From: an uncultured Coriobacteriaceae bacterium
Lineage (GTDB): Bacteria; Actinomycetota; Coriobacteriia; Coriobacteriales; Atopobiaceae
NCBI GenBank assembly: GCA_902773995.1
Contig: CACYGL010000029.1
Span: 1-58,940 of the forward strand
Reading direction: 5' to 3'
DNA: 58,940 nucleotides
Part shown: piece by piece, positions 7,750 through 15,566 of the stretch
How the letters are laid out: each line of letters begins with the position of its first letter
Numbering within the stretch: the first letter of the stretch is position 1
Program-made: the position numbers and the translations under genes
Notes under the pieces: generated by a model
The model's input: the letters and a program-made list of their open reading frames with translations, nothing else
Database searches by the model: none
Told to the model about the DNA's origin: nothing

Positions 7750-8921
7750 CTACTGGTACCGCAGCGACTCCACGGGGTCGAGCCGCGCGGCGGTAGAACC
7801 CAAAGAGCACGCCGATGCCCACGCAGATGCCGCTGGCGAGACCAACCGCCGTGGGGGAGATGACAGGCGTCACCGAAAGGCCGCTCATCTCGCTCGACAG
7901 GCTGGCAAACTGCGCAAGCACGTTGGCGCCGGCATACCCCAGGATTATCCCGAACGCGCCTCCCACCAGGCACAACGTGATGGACTCCAGCAGGAACTGC
8001 CACGTGATGTCTGCGCGGCGCGCCCCCAGCGCCTTTCTCAGCCCGATCTCGCGGATTCTCTCGGTGACGTTGGTGAGCATCATGTTCATGATGCCAATGC
8101 CGCCCACGACGAGAGAAACGCCGGCCACGCAGGTCATGAGCGCCTGGAACGCGCCCATCGTCGAGTCGAGCTGCTCGATGACCGAGGCCATGGTAGTGAC
8201 GCCCACGTAGTAGTTGGGCGCCTCGCCGCTCGAGGGGTCCTCATCGGGAAGGTTGAAGTAGCCCCTAAGATAGGACTCCGTCCGTGCGGGAATGGATCTG
8301 GCTCACGCCCGTATTGCCGCTCATGCGCTTCTGCATGGTCGAGAGCGGCACAAAGGAGTAGCCATTCATCATGCCCGAGCTGCCAACCACGCCCACAACG
8401 GTGTAGTCGTCGTTGCCAACGTGGACGCTCTGCCCCACCGCCTCGTCCGCCGATCCCCACATGCGCTCAGCAATTGCCTGGTCGAGCATGATGACGCGCG
8501 ACCCTGCGTCCTCCTCGCTCTGCATGATGACGCGCCCGGCGATGGCTTTCGTGCCCATGGCCTCGAAGTACTCTGGCTCCACGCCCAGAAGGGTGCTGTT
8601 CTCCTGGGCCACACCGTTGGAGATGGCTCCCGAGTTGTAGGACGCCGCTGTGATGAACTCGTAGTCGTCAGACATTCCGGCCTCGAGCGCCGCGATGTCA
8701 TCCATCGTGACCTCACGACCAGGCCAGCAGTCGATCATGACCGTGCGTGACTGGGAAAGCCCAAGCTCACCCACAAGCGATGCCTTGACGCCGTCTATGA
8801 GCGCTGTCATGGAGATGACGGCAGCGATGCCAATGACAATGCCCAGGATCGTGAGCAGGCTTCGTCCTCGGTTTGCCTGGATGGCCGAGAAGGTCTCGTA
8901 GAAGAGGTCTCGGATTCTCAT
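7750..8921 (-). pseudogene. Broken MacB-type ABC exporter permease
   Basis: Starts at ATG 8921, overlapping the ATPase stop by 4 nt (ATGA). Residues 1-210 give the N-terminal membrane helix (RGRSLLTILGIVIGIAAVISM) and the extracytoplasmic MacB core. A frameshift near 8275 interrupts it after SQIHSRTDG; the other frame resumes with ESYLRGYFNLPDED and holds the three C-terminal helices, including VVGGIGIMNMMLTNVTERIREIGLRKALGA. A second one-base shift near 7790 follows FGFY; the restored frame ends RLDPVESLRYQ with TAG at 7752-7750, as in homologues. Family members also have about 10 more residues at the first break. The complete protein would couple ATP hydrolysis in the cytoplasm to export of a peptide or drug. 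Confidence 0.8.
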
Positions 8922-9679
8922 GCGCCCGTCACCTCCTGCGTGCCGTCGAGCGCCTTCCGCTCTCGCTGGGCAAGCGATGCCACGTAGGCGCGCTCCTGCT
9001 CGTCAGAGAGGAGCCGTCCGTCTCGTATGTGTACCACGCGGTCCGCCCAGCCTGCGACGCTCGAGTCATGCGTGATGAGCACTACGGTCTTGCCGCGTTC
9101 TTGCATGCGCCTGAACGTTCGCATGACCAGCTCGCCGGTGGCGGAGTCGAGGTTTCCCGTGGGTTCGTCAGCGAGGATGAGCGCGGGGTCGTTCACCAGC
9201 GCGCGGGCGATGGCCACGCGCTGCATCTGGCCGCCGGAAAGCTCGTTCGAGCGGTGGGTGTAGAGGCTTTCGGGAAGGCCTACCTCTGCAAGAGCCTGCC
9301 ACGCCCTCAGCTCGCGATCGGCGGTGGTGCCCCTGCTGTAGACCAGGGGGAGCATCACGTTTCGAAGCACCGTGGCACGTGGGAGCAGGTTGAATGACTG
9401 GAAGACAAAGCCAAGCCGCGTGGAGCGAACGTGTGCCAGCTCGTCGTCGGTGAGCTTTGAGACGTCGATGCCCTCGAGGAGGTAGAGTCCGGACGTGGGG
9501 CGGTCGAGGCAGCCGAGGATGCTCATGAGCGTGGACTTGCCCGAGCCGGAAGGGCCCATGATGGCGAGAAACTCGCCGCGCTCGACGTCCAGGCTCACGC
9601 CGCGAAGCGCTGGGGTGAGGCCGGCGGCCGACGAGTAGATGCGACAGACCTTCTCGGCGTGAATGACGTGGGAGGCCAT
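8918..9679 (-). CDS. MacB-type ABC transporter ATPase subunit
   Basis: 253 residues of a cytoplasmic ATPase of the LolD/MacB class. Visible motifs: Walker [10 protein letters not shown] (about 42-50), Q-loop FVFQSFNL, signature LSGGQ followed by MQRVAIARA, Walker [15 protein letters not shown], and H-loop LITHDS. It would energise the permease encoded immediately downstream; the two overlap by 4 nt. A fusion-protein gene lies 1 nt upstream, so the order is MFP-ATPase-permease, typical of MacAB-like efflux or peptide-export operons. The gene itself looks intact even though its permease is broken. Confidence 0.92.
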   Translation of the reverse strand: MASHVIHAEKVCRIYSSAAGLTPALRGVSLDVERGEFLAIMGPSGSGKSTLMSILGCLDRPTSGLYLLEGIDVSKLTDDELAHVRSTRLGFVFQSFNLLPRATVLRNVMLPLVYSRGTTADRELRAWQALAEVGLPESLYTHRSNELSGGQMQRVAIARALVNDPALILADEPTGNLDSATGELVMRTFRRMQERGKTVVLITHDSSVAGWADRVVHIRDGRLLSDEQERAYVASLAQRERKALDGTQEVTGA

Positions 9680-9680
9680 G

Positions 9681-11084
9681 CTAGGCCGCCGAGCTCGAGG
9701 AGGATGCCTCGCCGGTCATGGTGTCCGCGTCTGTCTCCGCGCCTCCCTGCATCACGCCTATCACGACCTCGTCGCCTTCGGCAATGTCACCCTCGACGGC
9801 TGCCATGGTTCCGTTGGATGCAAGCACCGTGACGTGTCTTGCCTCCGTTGTGGGGAAGCCGGAATCGTCCTGCCCGGTAACAACGCTCACCATGGCCTGG
9901 TCCCCCTCGCCGTCTACGGCGCTCAGCGGCAGCATGAGCGCGTCGGGGATGTCCGTCGAGGAGATGGTGACGCTTGCCGTCATGCCTGGCTTGAGCGACG
10001 GGTCCGGGTTGGGGATGAGAAGGTCGACGGCATAGGTGACCACGCTTCCGCCGTAGCCCGACATGGCGCTTGATGCGTCCGCGGAGGAGACCGTGGCAAT
10101 GCGGGTGACGGTGGCATCAAGCTCGACGTTGGGAAGCGCCGAGAAGGTCGCGCGCGCCGCCTGCCCAACGGAGACCTTTGAGATGTCCATCTCGTTCACC
10201 TGCACCGATACTGTCATCTGCGAGAGGTCGCCGATGGTGATGAGCGCGCCGGATGCGCCAGAGGAGACCGTGGCTGCCGCGCCAGCGCCTGCCCCGGAGC
10301 CCACTGCCGCGCCCTCGACGGCGTTCATGACCACGATCGTGCCCGAGGCCGGTGCCGTGACCGTGCGCTTGTCTGCGGTGGCAACGGCGTCGTCATAGGC
10401 GGACTGGGCTGTCTCGAGTGCGAGCTGGGCGGAGTCGACGGCGTCGGCGGCCGAGTTCACCGTGGCGAGGTCCGTCTGGTCTGCGTAGTATGCCTTGTAG
10501 GCAGTGTTGTAGTTCTCCTTGGCGGAGGAGAGCTGCGTCTTTGCCGAGCGCAGCTGGATGTCCGCCTCGCGCACGGCCTTGTCGAGTGAGTCGTTGCGGA
10601 TGGTGAGGAGGGTGGTGCCCGCCTCGACGTAGTCTCCCTCGCTTGTCACCACGACGGAGCTCATGGGCTGGACGTTGCCAGACGCCTTGACCTCGTCCTT
10701 GAACTCTCCGCGCATGACCGGTGTGGTCTGGAGTGCTGGCTCCTCGGGGGAGCTTGCGGTCTGCTGGGATGTCACGGTCCATACAAGGACTCCGAGAACC
10801 GCGCAGGCAGCGACAATGCCAATGACGATGTTCCTGCGGCGGCGCTTCTTGCGGTGGGCGAGGAGGCTCGCCATGGCGTTGCGGGTCTCCTCGTCCTCCT
10901 CGGCGTTCTCACCAGGCAGGGGAGGAAGGGCGTTGGGGGAGTCCCCGGAGATGACGGGGAGGTTTTCGAGCGGGTGGCCCTTCGGCGCTGTCTTGTTGGG
11001 TTCGCCGAGGTCGTTGGTGTGGTCGGTCTCCTGCTGCCGGACCTGTTCAACTCGCCTTTTGAAAATGATACCGGGGCGTAGCAA
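9681..11084 (-). CDS. HlyD/MacA-like membrane fusion protein
   Basis: Up to 467 residues. A disordered acidic/proline-rich N-terminus leads to HRKKRRRRN and one membrane helix (about residues 85-105). Then come a lipoyl-like half ([23 protein letters not shown]), a coiled-coil hairpin (about 165-235, [19 protein letters not shown]), the second lipoyl half, and a beta-barrel domain. It should bridge the membrane and hand substrate to or from the MacB-type transporter in the same operon. The start is uncertain: TTG 11084 is the longest option and has a poor ribosome site; an internal Met before the RKKRRRR stretch is also possible. A serine-rich tail closes the protein. Confidence 0.82.
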   Translation of the reverse strand: MLRPGIIFKRRVEQVRQQETDHTNDLGEPNKTAPKGHPLENLPVISGDSPNALPPLPGENAEEDEETRNAMASLLAHRKKRRRRNIVIGIVAACAVLGVLVWTVTSQQTASSPEEPALQTTPVMRGEFKDEVKASGNVQPMSSVVVTSEGDYVEAGTTLLTIRNDSLDKAVREADIQLRSAKTQLSSAKENYNTAYKAYYADQTDLATVNSAADAVDSAQLALETAQSAYDDAVATADKRTVTAPASGTIVVMNAVEGAAVGSGAGAGAAATVSSGASGALITIGDLSQMTVSVQVNEMDISKVSVGQAARATFSALPNVELDATVTRIATVSSADASSAMSGYGGSVVTYAVDLLIPNPDPSLKPGMTASVTISSTDIPDALMLPLSAVDGEGDQAMVSVVTGQDDSGFPTTEARHVTVLASNGTMAAVEGDIAEGDEVVIGVMQGGAETDADTMTGEASSSSSAA

Positions 11085-11175
11085 TCAGGAAGCTATCGGG
11101 AACCTTACAAATCCGTAAGCGGCGCTGGCACCTGCGGCGTGACGGTCGGTCATGGCATCGTTGCGCCTTCGAGTC

Positions 11176-11243
11176 GATACACATTCGCACCCGAATCTGT
11201 GACGCGCGCAGGTCGATACACATTCGTATGCCGAATGTGTATC
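11176..11243. repeat. 68-bp double-hairpin repeat, copy 3
   Basis: Same 68-bp length and CGCGCAGGTCGATAC centre as the other copies, with more divergence in hairpin 1. It sits between the fusion-protein gene and the broken GntR regulator. Confidence 0.82.
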
Positions 11244-11277
11244 GCACGAGCCGTGCGACCCTGCGGACGGCTCGTGC
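11244..11277 (-). terminator. Hairpin directly after the GntR stop codon
   Basis: An 11-bp perfect stem (GCACGAGCCGT / ACGGCTCGTGC) begins right after the TAA of the minus-strand gene and abuts repeat copy 3. It lacks a T-run, so it may be a weak or Rho-assisted terminator. Confidence 0.45.
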
Positions 11278-11915
11278 TTAACAGGGCCCCTGCACGAAGT
11301 ACCCCGGAAATGCGGAGATGACCTCGTCCCTCTCGTCGAGCATCACGTGGAGATGGTGGACCGTGACGTAGGAGGCCTCCTCGGGGTCGTGGTTCGCGAC
11401 CGCCTCCACGAGTTCGCGGTGCTCGTCGAGGATTGAGCCCCAGCCCATGCCACGTGCCTGGACATGCAGCCAGCGATAGCGTTCGAGGTCGAGGTTGGTC
11501 TCCTCGAGCCATGCCCAGGCGCGCTGCCTCCCGGCGATGCGGTAGAGCTCCTCGTGCATGCGGTTGTCCGCGTTGAAGAAGGCGCGCTGGTCATGGGCGC
11601 CCATGGCGCGCTCCTGCTCGCCGAGGAGACAACAACCGCGCGCTCGGTGTTCGACCGTAGGAAGCGCGCGCACTCCGCCGCATCGAGGTCAACCAAGGCC
11701 ACGTACGAGCCGCTCTTTGGGCGGGTGACAACGAGTCCCTCCTGGCGCAGGCGCACAATCGCCTCGCGGACGGGGGTGCGCCCAACCCCAAGGCGCTCAC
11801 GTATCGCTGTAGGGGAGAGCCGTTCTCCCGGGGCAAAGCGAAACTCCATGATGCCGCGCCTAAGTGCGCCATACGCGAGTTCGGCCTGTTGGTCCTGGTC
11901 GGTACTGTCTGGCAT
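11278..11915 (-). pseudogene. Broken GntR/FCD-family regulator
   Basis: ATG 11915 has AAGGAG six bases upstream. The first frame encodes an intact GntR winged helix (residues 12-75: AYGALRRGIMEFRFAPGERLS, then GVGRTPVREAIVRLRQEGLV) and the start of the FCD effector domain to ERAVV. The second frame resumes at LLGEQERAMGAHDQRAFF and holds the metal-binding part (ADNRMHEELYRIAG, later DEHRELVEAV and VHHLHVML). About 15-18 residues that normally link these parts are missing, so the lesion looks like a deletion of about 50 nt plus frameshift. It is divergent from kdgK-eda, which it would be expected to repress until a sugar-acid inducer binds. Confidence 0.75.
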
Positions 11916-11959
11916 CCGGATCTCCTTGGACTTGAGTATAGTGGCTAGCATATTACTCA

Positions 11960-11979
11960 TTAACTGGAATGTAAGTTAA
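11960..11979. promoter_or_regulatory. Candidate GntR operator
   Basis: TTAAC and GTTAA form an inverted repeat around a 10-bp centre, about 45 bp upstream of the GntR start in the AT-rich divergent region. This is a candidate site only. Confidence 0.3.
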
Positions 11980-12056
11980 GCCAGAATCACGGCAACCACT
12001 GGGGATGCGCGTTTACCGATATTTGGAATTCACTTGCGAAAACACCACGTAACGCC

Positions 12057-12085
12057 TTGACTTCTCATATCCAAGGCGAGAATAT
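12057..12085 (+). promoter_or_regulatory. Possible kdgK-eda promoter
   Basis: TTGACT, a 17-bp spacer and GAATAT (imperfect -10) end about 45 bp before the kdgK start. Confidence 0.35.
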
Positions 12086-12130
12086 CACAGGCATAACTAA
12101 CATGCTAGATTACTCCAAGGAGGAGTGGCC

Positions 12131-13117
12131 ATGGATTCAACAACCAAGGTCTTGACGTTCGGCGAGATCATGATGCGGCTCTCGCCCCCCGACCACCTGC
12201 GCCTGGAGCAGGCCACCACCATGGACGTGCGCTACGGCGGGGCCGAGGCGAACGTCGTTGTCCCAGCGAACCGCATTGGAGACTGTGCCCTGCGCAGCCT
12301 CTCGGCCTATGGGGTGGACGTGAGCCGCGTCGTGCGCGAGGGTGACCGCCTCGGCACCTATTACTTCGAGCTGGGCGCGTCCGTGAGGCCCAACGGCTGC
12401 GTCTACGACCGCAAGTACTCCGCGATGAACCTGGCGTCCCGCGCGGTCTTCGACTGGGACTCGATTCTCGAGGGCGTCGAGGTCTTCTACGTCTCCGGCG
12501 TCACGCCGGCCGTCTCGCCCGAGATGGCCGCTGCGTGCGAGGAGGCCCTTGCAGCCTGCCGAGAGCGCAGCATCACCACGGTCTGCGACCTCAACTACCG
12601 CGGTCGCCTCTGGTCGCCCGAGCGTGCGCGCGAGGTCATGAAGCGCCTGCTGCCTCTCGTCGACATCTGCATCTCAAACGACGAGGACGCCGAGGCCTGC
12701 CTGGGCATCTCGCATGGCTCCGGCTCTCTTGCCACCGGAATCGAGGAGCGCGATTCCTACGTGCAAATCGCAGCAGACGTCTGCGAGCGATACGGCTGCA
12801 AGATGGTCGCCTCGATCGTCCGCGACATCCGCTCCGTGGAGGACTCCGACTGGATGTCGCTCATCTACGCCGACGGTCAGGCGCACTTCTCGTCCGTCCA
12901 CCACATGCACGTGCTCGAGGGCGTCGCGGCGGGGGATGCGTACGGCGCGGGCCTCATCCACGCCCTGCTCCATGGCTTCGACCTCGACCGCGCGGGCGAG
13001 TACGCGATAGCCGCGAGCGTCCTCAAGCTCACGGTTCGCGGGGACTCTAACCTCGTAAGCGTCGACGAGATCGAGTCGGTTGCAAAGAGCGGCGCCGCCC
13101 TGCGCGTGAGCCGCTAG
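12131..13117 (+). CDS. kdgK: 2-keto-3-deoxygluconate kinase (PfkB family), internally shortened
   Basis: 328 residues of a ribokinase-type sugar kinase that would phosphorylate 2-keto-3-deoxygluconate to KDPG, the substrate of the aldolase encoded 25 bp downstream. Marks: FGEIMMRLSP at the N-terminus, GGAEANV (substrate-loop region), and the nucleotide/catalytic segment EGVAAGDAYGAGL with the essential Asp. ATG 12131 follows AAGGAGGA. Odd point: after GGAEANVVV the sequence passes straight to PANRIGD, whereas family members have some 12-15 residues between (strand plus turn, ending in VxxLPxNxxGD). The frame is kept, so this is an in-frame loss in the core fold; as written the enzyme may not fold. 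Confidence 0.85.
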   Translation: MDSTTKVLTFGEIMMRLSPPDHLRLEQATTMDVRYGGAEANVVVPANRIGDCALRSLSAYGVDVSRVVREGDRLGTYYFELGASVRPNGCVYDRKYSAMNLASRAVFDWDSILEGVEVFYVSGVTPAVSPEMAAACEEALAACRERSITTVCDLNYRGRLWSPERAREVMKRLLPLVDICISNDEDAEACLGISHGSGSLATGIEERDSYVQIAADVCERYGCKMVASIVRDIRSVEDSDWMSLIYADGQAHFSSVHHMHVLEGVAAGDAYGAGLIHALLHGFDLDRAGEYAIAASVLKLTVRGDSNLVSVDEIESVAKSGAALRVSR

Positions 13118-13142
13118 GGCGTGTCTCTAAGGGAGTGATTCA

Positions 13143-13781
13143 ATGAGCTACATGGATGGGTTCTACAAGGGCGTTGAGCAGGTCGGCGTTGTGCCCGTTG
13201 TCGTTCTCGACCGTGCGGAGGACGCAGTGCCGCTGGGGAAGGCGCTTGCCGAGGGCGGGCTTCCTGCGGCCGAGGTCACATTCCGCACTGCGGCAGCAGC
13301 AGACTCGATTAGCGCCATCGCCAAGGAGTGCCCCGACGTCCTCGTGGGCGCAGGCACCGTCCTCAACGAGGCCCAGGCCAAGCGCGCAGTTGACGCCGGC
13401 GCGCGCTTTGTGGTCTCTCCCGGCTACGACATGGGCGTTGTTCGCTGGTGCCTCTCACACCAGGTGCCGGTGATTCCTGCCGGCGTCACGCCCACCGAGG
13501 TCATCGCTCTCGTGAACGAGGGCATCGAAGTCACCAAGTTCTTCCCGGCGGCGCAGTATGGCGGTCTCTCCACCATCCGCGCCCTGGCCTCTGTCTTCGT
13601 TGGGCATCGCTTCATGCCCACGGGCGGGGTGAACGCCGAGAACCTCAATGACTACCTCGCTGACCCTGCCATCATTGCTTGCGGGGGCACCTGGATGTGC
13701 AAGCCGGCCATGATTCACGCGGGCGAGTTCGATCGCATCTGCGAGCTCTCGCGTGAGGCGGCCGCCATCGTCCGGGGGTAG
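13143..13781 (+). CDS. eda: KDPG/KHG aldolase
   Basis: 212 residues, the usual length. This class I (Schiff-base) aldolase splits 2-keto-3-deoxy-6-phosphogluconate into pyruvate and glyceraldehyde 3-phosphate. The general-base region is E44-VTFRT, the phosphate/substrate loop GAGTV is at 69-73, and the Schiff-base lysine is K132 in VTKFFPA. The ATG has AAGGGAGTG upstream and lies 25 bp after kdgK, so the two form an operon for the last steps of hexuronate/gluconate-type sugar-acid breakdown. Genes for the upstream isomerases and dehydratase are not in this window. Confidence 0.93.
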   Translation: MSYMDGFYKGVEQVGVVPVVVLDRAEDAVPLGKALAEGGLPAAEVTFRTAAAADSISAIAKECPDVLVGAGTVLNEAQAKRAVDAGARFVVSPGYDMGVVRWCLSHQVPVIPAGVTPTEVIALVNEGIEVTKFFPAAQYGGLSTIRALASVFVGHRFMPTGGVNAENLNDYLADPAIIACGGTWMCKPAMIHAGEFDRICELSREAAAIVRG

Positions 13782-13827
13782 GGTCGCGCTGGACGATGCC
13801 GGTCTGAGCCTCCTCTCTGCTTGCCGT

Positions 13828-13860
13828 TTCACATGATATTTGCAGTAAAATACATGTGAA
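13828..13860 (+). promoter_or_regulatory. Operator of the toxin-antitoxin operon
   Basis: TTCACATG and CATGTGAA form a perfect 8-bp inverted repeat with a 17-bp AT-rich spacer containing TAAAAT (possible -10). It ends 21 bp before the antitoxin start: the expected place for autorepression by a Phd-type antitoxin. Confidence 0.6.
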
Positions 13861-13881
13861 CCCATCGAGAGGAGGCTCGGC

Positions 13882-14169
13882 ATGCCGGCGATGACGTCGC
13901 TTAGCGAGTTCAACAGGCACCAAAGCGAGACAATATCCGAGCTTGAGAAGACGGGGGAGCCCCTGTACCTCACCAGAAACGGGAAGTCTGCCGTGGTGGT
14001 CATGGACGCGGACGCTTTCGATCGCATGGTTTCTGCCAAGGAGGAGCTCCGCACTCGCGAAATGGCAGTGTACGACGGTCTCATGCAGGGATACCAGGAC
14101 GTTCTTGATGGCAAGGCGGCCCCCGCGCAAGATGCCTTCACCCGCATTCGCTCCAAGCGCGGCTGGTAG
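13882..14169 (+). CDS. Phd/YefM-family antitoxin
   Basis: 95 residues. The N-terminus (MTSLSEFNRHQSETISELEKTGEPLYLTRNGKSAVVVMDADAF, split over residues 4-47) is the DNA-binding Phd/YefM fold; the C-terminal half is charged and likely disordered until it wraps the toxin. GAGAGGAGG precedes the ATG. The toxin gene follows after a 4-bp gap. The protein should neutralise the toxin and, with it, bind the TTCACATG palindrome upstream. Confidence 0.9.
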   Translation: MPAMTSLSEFNRHQSETISELEKTGEPLYLTRNGKSAVVVMDADAFDRMVSAKEELRTREMAVYDGLMQGYQDVLDGKAAPAQDAFTRIRSKRGW

Positions 14170-14173
14170 CGCC

Positions 14174-14470
14174 ATGTCGTGCGAGGTGCTGCTCACCCAA
14201 CGCGCGGAGAGTTTCCTTCTCGAAAATGTGACTCTCGAACGCGTGATGAGAAGGATTGAGGAAACCGTTGAACTTCTCGGCGCGTATCCTTTGATCGGCA
14301 AAGCGTACGATCCATCGTATCCTGCCGCACGCCCTCCCTTTCCGTGCAGGTTTCTTCAAGTTTCCGACACACCGTTCACGCTCTATTATCTCTTTGACGA
14401 GGAGGCCGGCGTCGTGACGGTCTTCGACGTCGAGTGGAGCGCGGGTGACCCGCGGCGCCGCTTTGCGTGA
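14174..14470 (+). CDS. ParE/RelE-superfamily toxin
   Basis: 98 residues starting at ATG 14174, 4 bp after the antitoxin stop. The layout is LTQRAESFLLENV (helical hairpin), a central basic/proline segment, and beta strands ending PFTLYYLFDEEAGVVTVFDVEW, as in RelE/ParE toxins. Whether it cuts ribosome-bound mRNA (RelE type) or poisons gyrase (ParE type) cannot be told from sequence alone; the helical hairpin without a clear cluster of catalytic basic residues leans towards ParE. No own ribosome site is obvious, so it is probably coupled to the antitoxin. Confidence 0.8.
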   Translation: MSCEVLLTQRAESFLLENVTLERVMRRIEETVELLGAYPLIGKAYDPSYPAARPPFPCRFLQVSDTPFTLYYLFDEEAGVVTVFDVEWSAGDPRRRFA

Positions 14471-14505
14471 GTAGCGCTTTGGCGCGGCGAGGTTGGAGGT
14501 AGTTC

Positions 14506-15396
14506 GTGCGTTGCGAGTTTCTCGGCGAGAAGGACGATGCCACGCGGCTTGAGTTCCGCGTGCCCGAGGCCTGCACGGCGCTTGATGTGGCCTTGGGCAC
14601 GGGCATGTCGCGTCGCTCCGCTGCCCGCGCGTTCCAGCGCGGCGAGCTTTCGCGTGACGGAGAGGTGCTCGCGCCGTCGTCGTGGCTTTTGGCGGGCGAT
14701 AGGGTGACCGTTGCCCTTGCGCGCTCCGCGGTTACCCCCGCATTGTCGGACGTCCCTCCTGCCACCATCATTTACCAGGACTCCGTCTGCCTTGCTGCAG
14801 AGAAGCTCGCGGGAATCCTCGTCCACGGGGACGGCACGGGCGCACCTACGCTCACAGACCGCGTGCGCGTCTCGCTTGTGCGCCAGGGTGTGGCTGCCAT
14901 CCCCCAGGCGGTGCAGCGCCTGGATGTCGATACCACGGGCATTGTGCTCTTCTCGCTCTCCGAGGAGTACCAGCCGGCGTTTGACGCGCTCGTGGCCGGC
15001 CACGCCATGCGCAAGCGCTACCTCGCCGAGGTGAGCGGGGAATTTCCGGAGAGCTTGACCACCATCGAGAAGCCCATCGGCCGCGACCGCCACGACGCGC
15101 GCCGCATGCGCGTATGCCGGCCGGGGCAGGGGCAGGCAGCCCTCACGCGCGTACGCGTGCTCGAGCGGCGTGCGGCAAGCACGCTCCTTCTCGTCGAGCT
15201 GGGCACGGGCCGGCGCCACCAGATTCGCGTACACCTCTCATCCGTGGGCTTTCCCATCATGGGGGACGTGCTCTACGGTGGCGCTCGCGATGCGCGCGGT
15301 CTCATGCTGCATGCGCTGGAGGAGGAGTTCGACCATCCGGTGACCGGCGCGCACGTGCTTCTCCGCACCGAGATGCCGCAAAGGTTCCGAGCGTAG
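14506..15396 (+). CDS. RluA-family RNA pseudouridine synthase
   Basis: 296 residues from GTG 14506 with TTGGAGGT upstream. An S4-like N-terminal region (about 25-70, SRRSAARAFQRGELSRDGE) precedes the catalytic domain with QRLDVDTTG (catalytic Asp140) and the C-terminal RRHQIRVHLSSVGFPIMGD. It converts specific uridines in 23S rRNA or tRNA to pseudouridine; the family (RluD/RluC/YlyB-like) is clear, the target position is not. It follows the toxin gene by 35 bp but probably belongs to a separate unit. Confidence 0.9.
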   Translation: MRCEFLGEKDDATRLEFRVPEACTALDVALGTGMSRRSAARAFQRGELSRDGEVLAPSSWLLAGDRVTVALARSAVTPALSDVPPATIIYQDSVCLAAEKLAGILVHGDGTGAPTLTDRVRVSLVRQGVAAIPQAVQRLDVDTTGIVLFSLSEEYQPAFDALVAGHAMRKRYLAEVSGEFPESLTTIEKPIGRDRHDARRMRVCRPGQGQAALTRVRVLERRAASTLLLVELGTGRRHQIRVHLSSVGFPIMGDVLYGGARDARGLMLHALEEEFDHPVTGAHVLLRTEMPQRFRA

Positions 15397-15566
15397 CTGG
15401 GAGTTGCGCGACTGGGGCTGTGCGCCCGCTTGCAACACCATTTCGACCCATGCAGCGCAAGCACGGTTGCGCGATACTGTTGATGAAGGGGACGCCGTCG
15501 CGGTGACGGCGTGACGCCGTTTGCAGTGCGGCGCGTAGAACAGAAAAGAAGCGAGAGGATTCGCCG

